DNA of 64,000 nucleotides from an uncultured Paraburkholderia sp. (GTDB taxonomy: Bacteria; Pseudomonadota; Gammaproteobacteria; Burkholderiales; Burkholderiaceae), in assembly GCA_940746715.1 (NCBI GenBank), contig CALNWN010000006.1:124001-188000 (forward strand), written 5' to 3'. The stretch's first letter is position 1. Every line of letters begins with the position of its first letter. This document shows, in pieces, positions 56,862 to 64,000 of the stretch. The notes below the pieces were generated by a model. The model made no database searches. It saw only the letters and a program-made list of their open reading frames with translations, and was not told where the DNA came from. The position numbers and the translations under genes were made by a program.

Positions 56862-58977
56862 ATGACACAAGACCGGTTCGATCCGCACCGAGCGAGCCGC
56901 CGTTCCGCTGAAAGGCAGGGCGACGCCGTATTTCCCGCCGTGCCCGAACAGAATTTTCACGTGCGGCGCATCACGCTGATCGCGCTGCTCGCCGCCGTCG
57001 TGCTTCCGTGTCTGTACGTCGCGGCAATGGCGTTCAACGACCTTCGCAGCCGCGAGGCCGACGCCACGGATATGACGCTGCGCACCGTGCGCGTCGCCGA
57101 GGAACATGCGCTGAAAGTGTTCGACATGAACGAAACGCTGGACACGCGCATCGTCGATTTGACGGAAGGTCTCGGCGACGACGGCATTCGCGCGCGCGAG
57201 GCGGCCATTCACCAGAAACTGCGCACGATGGGCGGCGGCTATCCGCAGGTCGCCGCCGTGTCGATTTTCGGCCGCGACGGCGCCTTGCTCGTGACGAGCC
57301 GGTTTTATCCGGCGCCGCCGGTTTCGATCGGCGACCGCGACGATTTCGTCGGCTTGCGCGAGGGCCGCGATCTCGAGCACGTCTCGAAGGTGATGTCGGG
57401 GCACGTCGCCGGCGAGCAGGTGTTCAACACCGGCGTGGAACGGCGCGCGCCCGACGGCACGTTCGCCGGCGTGGTGTCGGTCGCGCTGTGGCCGAGCTAT
57501 TTCGACGCGTTTTACCGCGAGTTGCTCGGCGGCACCGACGGCCTGCCAATGACCATGACCCTCGTGCGCGCCGACGGCGCCGTGCTCGCGCACTATCCGC
57601 GCCGCCCGGGCGAGCCGAACGCCGTCGCGGCGGACTCGCCGTTCGCCGAGGCAATGAAGGAAGGGCGACGCGCGGGCGTAACGCGCATGCGCTCGACCAT
57701 CGACGGCGAGAACATGATCGTCGCATTCCGGCACGTCGGCTCGTATCCGGTCTACGTCATGTGAGGCTACCGCGCGTCGGCCATGTGGGCCGCGTGGTCC
57801 GGCATCTCGCGGTGCTGTTGCTGTCCATATTCACACCGTCCGTCGCGCTCTGGTGCGTGATCTGGCTGTCTTTGCGGCGGCTCGGCGCCGAGGAAGAGGC
57901 GTGGGAGCGCTGGCAGGCGGAAGCCTCCATGCCGTCGCTCGATCGAATCGGCGTACCGGCAGTCGCGCAAGATGGAGGCGCTCGGCACGCTGGTAGGCAG
58001 CGTCGCGCACGACTTCAACAATCTGCTGATGGATCCTGTCGGCGAACGTGCAGATCGCGCGGCGGCGCGGCGCAAGCGGACTCGACCGCGAACTGTCGGC
58101 AATGGAGCGCGCGCTGAAGAGCGGCCAGTCGCTCACGCGGCAGTTGCTGGGCGTGGCGCGCAAGCAGCCGCTGCGCAATGAAACCGTCGCGCTCGACCGC
58201 TGGCTGCCGGCCTGTCGCGACCTGCTGCGCGCGTCGCTCGGCGCAAAGGTTTCGCTGGTGATGGATATCGGCGTCGGCATGGCGCCCGAGGTGCTCGCGC
58301 GCCTTCGAGCCGCTCTTCACGACCAAGGCGAAGGGCATGGGCACGGGGCTCGGCTTGCCGCAGGTGTTCGCCTTCTGCGAGCGCTCGGGCGGGCTTGCCG
58401 CGATCGACAGCGCGGTCGGCGCGGGCACGTCCGGCTCTATTTGCCGCGCGCGACGGAGGCGCCGGCAGTCGACGTGCCGGTCGAAACGGGCACCGAAGAC
58501 CGTAGCGCACCTCATGGACTGCGCATTCTGCTTGTCGAAGACAACGAGGAAGTCGCGGCAGGCACCGAAGCGCTGCTGCAGATGATGGACCACCACGTCA
58601 CGTGCGTCCTGAACGCCGACATGGCGTTGCGCCTGCTGGACGACGGGCACCGGCAGCACAGCCGCACCGGCGAGCCGCTGCCGTTCGACGTCTTGCTGTC
58701 GGACATCCATATGCCGGGCAGTCTGAATGGCATAGACCTCGCCGAGGCGATCCGGGCGGACGCCACGTTGCCCGTCATTCTCGTGACCGGCTACGCGGAG
58801 GAGCTCGATCGCGCCCGCCAGGTCAACGTGCGCGCGCTGTCCAAGCCCTTTGACATCGCGCTGCTGGAAAGCCTGCTCCAGGGAATCCAGCGCGAACTCG
58901 CGCAGAGCGGACTGGATCCGGCGGCGCATCAGGTGCAATATAGCGCGCTGGCGGCTTTGGCGGGGCGGCTTGCCTGA
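56862..58977 (+). pseudogene. Hybrid histidine kinase with C-terminal receiver, nonsense and deletion
   Basis: MTQDRFDPHRAS, a membrane helix (ITLIALLAAVVLPCLYVAAMA), a dCache-like sensor (to about residue 300), then TGA at 57761-57763 where coding homology goes on (GYRASAMW...). The dimerisation part KMEALGTLVGSVAHDFNNLL contains the His. The ATPase domain lacks its N-box half: VSLVMDI joins GVGMAPEVLAR near 58270, and FTTKAKGMGTGLGLPQVFAF follows after a shift. The receiver ILLVEDNEE ... DVLLSDIHMPG ... LVTGYAEE is open to 58977. Confidence 0.9.
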
Positions 58978-59174
58978 TGTGCTCCATTACCGTGGATTGT
59001 AAAAACGCGCAGCCGGCGGCCAGCCAGGCGATTTAGTCGAGGGCCGTCGCACCGGCCCACGGCCGCGGGCCGGCGGCGTGCGCGCTGCATTCCCGGCATG
59101 AAGGTTGCGGCATCCCGCAGGTAATGGGGATGGCGCGGCGCGCGCTGTCCGTCCTACCCAAACGGGAGACAGCC

Positions 59175-60350
59175 ATGCGACATACCGTGATTGGTTTATT
59201 CAACACCTATGCTGACGCCGAAGCCGCTCGCGACACATTAGTGCAGACCGGTTTCGCTCGCGACACCATTGAATTGCAGGTGAACGCCGAGCCGTCAGCC
59301 GGCTCCGCTACCGAGGAAGTCGCCGGGTCGGGCGTGCCCGCCAACATCGAGCGTTTTCTGTCGAGCCTCTTTGCCAGCGGCCCGCGCGCGCCGGAGACGG
59401 CACGCTACACGGAAGCGGTGCGTCGGGGCGCGGTGCTGGTCGTAATCGACGCCGCCAGCGAATCGCACGCGGAACTCGCCCGCAACACGCTGACGCGGCT
59501 CGGCGCGACCGACATCGGCGAGCGCTCGCCGGACTGGGGCACGCAAACGTCCTCCGAAAGCGCGCGCGAGCATTCCTTGCTGGACGAGTTGGGGATTGGC
59601 ACGGGGACGGCGGGCAGTGCCGCGCCGGGTGCGGTGCGCGGGGCCCAAGGCGGGATGACGGGCGCCACCGGCCGGGAGACGAGAGCGACGACGTCCGCGG
59701 CAAGCGGAACCATGCCGGCGGGCGGTGTGGCCGCGCCGGGCGCGACCGGTTCCAGCGCGGCGACGCCATTTGCCGCGACGACTGAACCGCTGAGGTCCGA
59801 TCCACTCGCGCCCGATCCGCTCTATGCGACGCCCCCGCGCAGCACCGACGCGGAACCGTTTGTGCCGCCGCCGCTCAGCGAGCGTCCGGCAACCGATCCG
59901 CTCAACGAGCCCATGCGCGACCCGCTAACCGGGGACGCCGGACGCAGCGCCATCGCCGCCGGCTCGGCACCGGGCTCGGGCGCGGTCATGCAGCCGTCGG
60001 AAGTGGTCTCCGGCGCGGCTCATCCGACGGCGGGTTTGAGCGGCCAGATCCCCAACGAATATCTGGAGTACGAAGAAGACTTCCGCACGCATTACGACGA
60101 GCAACATGCAGCCGACGACTCGCGCTACGAGGACTATGTGCCAGCTTATCGCTACGGTGCCGAGATCGGCAATGACGTGCGTTTTCGCGACAGAGCGTGG
60201 GACGACGTGGAACCTGAGGCGCGGCGTCATTGGGAATCGACGTCGGCGGACAACAGCACGTGGGAGCGCTTCAAGCTCGCCGTGCGCCACGGCTGGGAAC
60301 GCGTGACGGGCATCACCACGTATAAGAAGCCGAAACGGGGGAAGCGGTAG
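59175..60350 (+). CDS. Stress-protein-like (YflT-type N-terminus) protein with long disordered linker
   Basis: 391 residues from ATG 59175 (GGGAGAC upstream). The N-terminal domain MRHTVIGLFNTYADAEAARDTLVQTGFARDTIEL ... RRGAVLVVIDAASESHAELARNTLTRLGATDIGE is the YflT/general-stress fold. A Gly/Ala/Thr/Pro-rich linker spans about residues 135-285, with repeats of the type DPLxxDPL. The C-terminal domain is acidic and Tyr-rich (EYLEYEEDFRTHYDEQ ... YRYGAEIGNDVRFRDRAWDDVEPEARRHWE). The function is unknown. Intact. Confidence 0.8.
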   Translation: MRHTVIGLFNTYADAEAARDTLVQTGFARDTIELQVNAEPSAGSATEEVAGSGVPANIERFLSSLFASGPRAPETARYTEAVRRGAVLVVIDAASESHAELARNTLTRLGATDIGERSPDWGTQTSSESAREHSLLDELGIGTGTAGSAAPGAVRGAQGGMTGATGRETRATTSAASGTMPAGGVAAPGATGSSAATPFAATTEPLRSDPLAPDPLYATPPRSTDAEPFVPPPLSERPATDPLNEPMRDPLTGDAGRSAIAAGSAPGSGAVMQPSEVVSGAAHPTAGLSGQIPNEYLEYEEDFRTHYDEQHAADDSRYEDYVPAYRYGAEIGNDVRFRDRAWDDVEPEARRHWESTSADNSTWERFKLAVRHGWERVTGITTYKKPKRGKR

Positions 60351-60433
60351 CGGCGGCGCGCGCGGTGAAACTTGGCGCCGCCGCATTTAAAACGCGACGG
60401 GCCTCACGGGCGCGCGTGGCCGTGCACCGCGCC

Positions 60434-60991
60434 TCAAGCGGCCGTGTGCCGCTTGACCCACGCCACGTAGCGGTCGACGAAACTCTGCAGGAACTTGCGC
60501 GTGCCTTCGTTGAGGATTTAGCCTTTCTCGTTGATCACTGCGGGGTCGTGCTTGATGAACACCTCCGGCTGCCCGAGGGTAGCCACGTCGAGATAGGCGA
60601 GCACATTGCGCAGATGCTGCTGCGCGAGCGCAGTGCCGGTCGCGCCGACCGAGGTTCCGATCACCGCGCCCTGCTTATTGCCTCAGGAATTCGCGCCCCA
60701 CGGGCGCGAGCCCCAGTCGAGCGCATTCTTCAGCACGCCGGGAATGGAACGGTTGTATTCGGGCGTGACGAACAGCAGGCTATCGGCGGCCTCCACGCGT
60801 TGTTTGAGCTGCCTCGCGACTTCCGGGAAATCGGCGTCGTACTCCTGGCTGTAAAGAGGCAATGATGAACCAATATCGATGAACTCGAACGTGAGGTCAG
60901 GCGGTGCGAGCGAGATGACGGCTTGCGCCAACTGGCGGTTGAACGACTCGCGGCGCAGGCTGCCGACGACGACTGCGATATGTAGGGCCAT
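60434..60991 (-). pseudogene. NADPH-dependent FMN reductase with two in-frame stops
   Basis: The 186-codon interval is entirely in one frame: MALHIAVVVGSLRRESFNRQLA (FMN phosphate loop), VTPEYNRSIPGVLKNALDWGSRP, then TGA 60683-60685 where Trp is expected (GANS-GNKQGAVIG). A TAA at 60518-60520 follows EKG. It ends VKRHTAA. Length and motifs fit chromate/quinone-reducing flavoproteins. Two independent substitutions without any indel are strong evidence of a true pseudogene. Confidence 0.92.
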
Positions 60992-61380
60992 GATTCGTTT
61001 CCTTGAATGAGGCGCTCGGGGCGCGAAGGGTACGAACTGTCCATCATAGGCAAAAAGCGCGGGGCGGGTGCTGGTTAAGGCCGCAGGCGGCGCAAATGGC
61101 GGAATAGCGTGACCGCTTGCGTAGCGCGGTGGATAAGCCCGCGCGCGGGAAAGTTATCCACAAATTTACTGAATAACCTTGTGGATAACTGATACTTTTG
61201 CCTTGTCAATCAAGCCCGCCTCCGGCCTATACCTTTTGGAGGCAGCGCGCCTTTTCCGGATCGGCGGGAGCTTGTTGGCGGGATAGTTTTGCGCGGCGGT
61301 GTTGGGTTTGCCGGGAGGTGCTGTTTTCGACTGATCACTTTCCAGGCCGCTCCTCGCTCACCTTCCGCTTTTGATGTAAC
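60992..61380. other. Intergenic region containing clustered DnaA boxes
   Basis: About 390 bases without a gene, holding three DnaA-box-like sites (described separately) within an AT-richer core. The rest shows nothing recognisable. Confidence 0.6.
61128..61190. promoter_or_regulatory. Cluster of DnaA boxes with a perfect inverted pair
   Basis: TTATCCACA at 61154-61162 and TGTGGATAA at 61180-61188 are perfect, oppositely oriented DnaA boxes, extended to a 12-base inverted repeat (AGTTATCCACAA / TTGTGGATAACT) with a 15-base AT-rich spacer. A third, one-mismatch box (GGTGGATAA) is at 61129-61137. No replication gene is nearby. It could be a DnaA-titrating or regulatory element. Confidence 0.65.
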
Positions 61381-61403
61381 AAGGGCGCCGCTTTGGCGCC
61401 CTT
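61381..61403 (-). terminator. Hairpin terminator after the small exported gene
   Basis: Perfect 9-base stem AAGGGCGCC / GGCGCCCTT with loop GCTTT. The T-run is short. It lies about 65 bases beyond the stop of the minus-strand gene. Confidence 0.55.
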
Positions 61404-61467
61404 TGCTTGCGTGGCCATCGCCCGCCGCGGCACAATGATGCGCGCCGGGGCTTCAGCCGGCAGCGGC

Positions 61468-61600
61468 CTAGTTGCCGAAAAACACGTTGCAGTAGGACGC
61501 GGGGCCGTTGCATTGCGACGGAGCGGCAGCTTGCGCGACGCCCCGATGCGGCAGCGAACAGGGCAACGGAAGTGATCAGGACGGACAGAATGCGTTTCAT
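61468..61600 (-). pseudogene. Small exported Cys-containing protein, frameshifted
   Basis: MKRILSVLITSVALFAAASG begins a signal peptide. One extra G near 61540 shifts the frame. In the other frame the protein goes on VAQAAAPSQCNGPASYCNVFFGN and stops at 61468. The native product would be about 43 residues with two Cys, likely a periplasmic peptide. The role is unknown. The indel is in a GGGG run and could be a sequencing error. Confidence 0.6.
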
Positions 61601-61908
61601 GGTGCTACTCCTCGTGGGTGTTGGTTTGCGATCCCGGTCAATCGATGGGTGAAGAATAGCGATTCAGCGCTCGCGTAAAAACGCGTAAGACGGGAAGACA
61701 TCTTTTCGGATTCTGAAATAGTGGATGCGGGGTGCTCGCGCTTGATGTGGGCGCTCGGCTCCTGCTCTGGCTTTGCGCGTACCGACAGCGTGACCACGAG
61801 GCGGTCCTGTCGCCTTTTTAATTTTCACAATAATGCGTTTCCGTTTGTCATACGGGGCCCGGGAGATCCGACAAAGGTCGTTGAGTAACCAAGCTCGAGG
61901 AGCCGCAC
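61601..61908. other. Divergent intergenic region before the sigma-factor gene
   Basis: About 310 bases, AT-rich towards 61820-61850. Promoters for the small exported gene and the sigma factor are expected. No gene is seen. Confidence 0.5.
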
Positions 61909-61993
61909 ATGTTCAATACCGATTCGCTTGCGCTGCAACCTACGGCAGAATGGCGCACGTGTTCGAACCCCGTGCGAGATCAACGCCCCGCTC

Positions 61994-62664
61994 ATGAGCG
62001 ACAACCATTCAAACGACAACATTTGTCTTGCGCGAAGCGCGGAGCGGAGCATCTCGTGGCTCGCGTGAGCGAATCGGGATTCGACGATCCCGCCTATCTG
62101 ACGCAACTGCGCCGGGATCTCGTGCGTTTCGCCCGTCTGCAACTCCGCGATGTTGCCCCGCAGCGGAAGACGCGGTGCAGGAAGCACTCGCCGCTGCCTG
62201 GACACAGGCGGCCGGTTTGCCGGACAGTCCGAGCATAGGACGTGGGTTTTCGGGTTCTCAGGCACAAGCTCGTGGACACCTTGCGCGCCCGGCAACGTAC
62301 CGTGAATCTCTCTGCTTTGGAGTCCGAACTCGAGGACGAGGCGCTGCTCGACCGCGAATTGTTCAAGGACAACGGCCACTGGTCGCAACAGACCAAGCCC
62401 CGACCTTGGCCAACGCCTGAAACGGCGTTGCGCCAGCAGCAATTCTGGATCTTGTTCGAGATGTGCCTGGAACATCTGCCAGAGCACATCGGCCGCGTTT
62501 TTATGATGCGCGAATTCCTTGACCTGGACACCGACGCAATCTGCTCCGAGCTGCGGATGACGGCCAACCATTGCAGCGTGCTGATCTATCGGGCGCGGCT
62601 GCGCTTGCGCACGTGCCTGAGCGAGAAGGATCTATCCAGCGAGGATGCCAATGGGGAAGTGTAA
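61994..62664 (+). pseudogene. ECF-type RNA polymerase sigma factor, several frameshifts
   Basis: The start MSDNHSNDN lies in one frame, then VSESGFDDPAYLTQLRRDLVRFARLQLRD in a second, AAEDAVQEALAAAWTQA (region 2) in a third. From 62242 VLRHKLVDTLRARQ to LRMTANHCSVLIYRARLRLRTCLSE (region 4 HTH) is open to the TAA at 62664. Breaks are near 62025, 62062, 62150 and 62215. Region 2 is disrupted while region 4 survives. An ATG at 61909 with AGGAG upstream starts a short frame that may be the real 5' end. Confidence 0.82.
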
Positions 62665-62905
62665 GAACATCACGCGCCTGTTGTCCGACGCGCTCGACCG
62701 CTCTTTGTCGACCGGCGAGTGGGTCGCCATCCGGCTGCATTTGCCGACATGCAGTGGCTGCCGCAACTATCGCAAACAGATTCGGTTGCTGCGTGAAGCG
62801 GCTCGCACGATGAGCGGTATTTTCATGCCGGACACGGCAGGCCCTTGCAATAGCGCCAATTTGCGGCGTGAGCTTTACCGTTCGCCAGGCGGCGTGTCGC
62901 GATAG
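62651..62905 (+). CDS. Zinc-finger anti-sigma factor
   Basis: 84 residues from ATG 62651, overlapping the sigma gene by 14 bases. HLPTCSGCRNYRKQI is the H-x3-C-x2-C zinc motif of ZAS anti-sigma factors. MGKCKNITRLLSDALDRSLSTGEW resembles their N-terminal helix. No membrane segment. It is intact although its sigma partner is broken. Confidence 0.78.
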   Translation: MGKCKNITRLLSDALDRSLSTGEWVAIRLHLPTCSGCRNYRKQIRLLREAARTMSGIFMPDTAGPCNSANLRRELYRSPGGVSR

Positions 62906-63165
62906 CGCTCGAAGAAACTGGCATGCGACGTTTCGTCGATTGCGATCGGGCTTCGCTCACTGCGGGCCGGGTGTTTTGCTAACTGCGCACGAGTGCGTAT
63001 CGGCCGATGCTCGAAATTGCCGCCGCAGTTCGGGCACACGTTGCGCAAGGCGGTGAGTGCGCAAACTTCACAGAAGGTGCACTCGTAGGTGCAGATCATC
63101 GCGTCGGGTGCGTTTGGCGGCAGTGACCTGCCACACCCTTCGCAAGACGGTCGTAGTTCTAGCAT
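62875..63165 (-). CDS. DUF1272 family zinc-ribbon protein
   Basis: 96 residues: MLELRPSCEGCGRSLPPNAPDAMICTYECTFCEVCALTALRNVCPNCGGNFEHRP with four CxxC pairs, the DUF1272 signature. The tail (to PPGER) is longer than usual. It overlaps the anti-sigma gene tail-to-tail by 31 bases. The function is unknown. Intact. Confidence 0.88.
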   Translation of the reverse strand: MLELRPSCEGCGRSLPPNAPDAMICTYECTFCEVCALTALRNVCPNCGGNFEHRPIRTRAQLAKHPARSERSPIAIDETSHASFFERYRDTPPGER

Positions 63166-63356
63166 TCGGACTCCGCATTCCTGTTCGGCTTTTAGCTCTT
63201 ACGACGGCGAACGATTTGCCGTCGAGCACTGCGCCAGTTTAAGTGGGGGGCGCTGGCGGCAAGTGACACTGAGGCGTCAATTGTTGCCAGCGGTGCGGCG
63301 AGGCTCTCCTCGTCTTTGCTTTCTGCGTTTCCTGCGGATCGAAGTTTGCCGTGGCG

Positions 63357-63701
63357 TCAGGCGAACAAGGTCGCTATGTTTTCTGGCGGCCGGCCGATCA
63401 CCGCGCGCCCGTTGCGCACGACAATCGGGCGCTGCAGGAGAATGGGATGTGCGGCCAATGCTTCGTATAACTGAGCGTCGGAAAGGCCCAGTGCTTTGTA
63501 CTCCGGCTCAGAGTCGCGAATCATGTCCCGGACGGGACAGCCTAATTGTCTGTTTAGCTCCTGCAACTGCTCGACCGTGAGCGGCTGCTTCAGATACTCA
63601 ATGACCTCGGTCGGTTCCTGGTCTCGGTTGTACGTGGCGGTGATCAGCTCACAAGTCGAACGGGACTTCGAGCAGCGGGGGTTGTGGTAGATGGTGATCA
63701 T
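63357..63701 (-). CDS. arsC: Arsenate reductase, glutaredoxin-type
   Basis: 114 residues: MITIYHNPRCSKSRSTCEL carries the catalytic cysteine after NPR. YLKQPLTVEQLQELNRQLG and RPIVVRNGRAVIGRPPENI complete the ArsC/Spx fold with its arginines. It reduces arsenate using glutathione/glutaredoxin. No ars operon is adjacent. Intact. Confidence 0.93.
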   Translation of the reverse strand: MITIYHNPRCSKSRSTCELITATYNRDQEPTEVIEYLKQPLTVEQLQELNRQLGCPVRDMIRDSEPEYKALGLSDAQLYEALAAHPILLQRPIVVRNGRAVIGRPPENIATLFA

Positions 63702-64000
63702 TGGGCTGGGTGGCGTGGTTGGATCGCGGGTGAGCTGGATCGACTGGGTGGGTGACGCGGGGTTAGATTTTAGCCGGTCGAGCCGCCGGCAGGCTGGGCA
63801 GACGTCTCATTTGGCTGACAGGATTGCTGGACGTCGAGGCGGGGCGCCACCGGGTTGGGGTTTACGCGCATAAACCGCTCAGGGAAGACCATAGGCATCG
63901 CTTCGCTTCACTGCCGGGATGCAAAAGGGAGGTCGCCCGATTGGAGCGACGGCGGGCTGCCCCGCTGAGTTATCGGAGCGCCGCGCATATGCGGCGGCTC

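Noticed and set aside
61128..61190. A chromosomal or plasmid replication origin
   Set aside because: No dnaA, repA, parAB or rpmH-type neighbourhood and no array of more than three boxes. Kept only as a DnaA-box cluster.
10052..61545. Short homopolymer runs at frameshifts (T-run 10052, A7 near 19873, G4 near 61540) as phase-variation switches
   Set aside because: The tracts are only 4-7 bases, the genes are metabolic rather than surface-exposed, and most other shifts in the window are not in tracts. Decay or sequencing error is simpler.

Overview
The window is GC-rich DNA whose gene content and codon use point to a Burkholderia-group betaproteobacterium (Paraburkholderia/Caballeronia-like). 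The supporting genes are a GTG-start OmpC-type porin, a DUF3562 gene, an HpnA/HpnH/HpnN/Shc hopanoid cluster with its own ispH, phosphocholine-specific phospholipase C and AcpA-type phosphoesterases, and IclR-controlled Rieske oxygenase genes. I saw no rRNA, tRNA, CRISPR array, transposase or phage module.

Layout. 0-4.7 kb: a broken phospholipase C, an aspartoacylase-type hydrolase with an amino-acid binding protein, and a deletion that fused the 3' ends of a lysR gene and a convergent small gene. 4.9-8.4 kb: cytochrome b561, a processive GT2 glycosyltransferase and a Rieske oxygenase, all on the minus strand. 8.7-10.8 kb: DUF3562, a frameshifted FAD oxidoreductase and a GNAT gene with a nonsense codon. 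10.8-12.2 kb: decayed locus A with a YD-repeat stub, a secretory leader, a DUF4279-like piece and a SymE-like piece. 12.4-25.4 kb: a long, tightly overlapping minus-strand catabolic operon. In transcription order it holds Rieske ferredoxin, recombinase-like HTH, Rieske oxygenase, SDR, cupin, alpha/beta hydrolase, IclR, SDR, TPP enzyme, aspartate-dehydrogenase-like, aldehyde dehydrogenase, VOC extradiol dioxygenase, ferredoxin reductase and MFS transporter. A divergent porin and a second IclR follow. 28-30.7 kb: locus B, a second and larger version of locus A in the same orientation. 31-37 kb: AcpA remnant, secreted nuclease pair, Crp-type regulator, Mpo1-like gene, rarD. 37.6-54.4 kb: egtD, acyP and the hopanoid region (hpnA, hpnB, ispH, hpnH, hpnM, hpnN, mlaA, hpnG, shc, hpnE, hpnD). 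54.6-59 kb: a decayed receiver-CheC / PAS-GGDEF operon and a divergent hybrid histidine kinase. 59-64 kb: a stress-protein-like gene, an FMN reductase with two nonsense codons, a sigma/anti-sigma pair, DUF1272 and arsC, with a perfect inverted pair of DnaA boxes at 61.15 kb.

The dominant property is gene decay. More than 20 genes carry frameshifts, in-frame stops of all three kinds, or internal deletions too large to be base-calling errors, next to perfectly intact genes. Such a mixture is expected in a host-restricted lineage under recent genome reduction (leaf-nodule Burkholderia symbionts are one known example), though part of the single-base indels could be assembly error. In the catabolic operon nearly every redox enzyme is broken while regulators and transporter are open. 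In the hopanoid region cyclase, presqualene synthase and side-chain enzymes are open, but hpnE, hpnB and the transport genes hpnM/hpnN are damaged.
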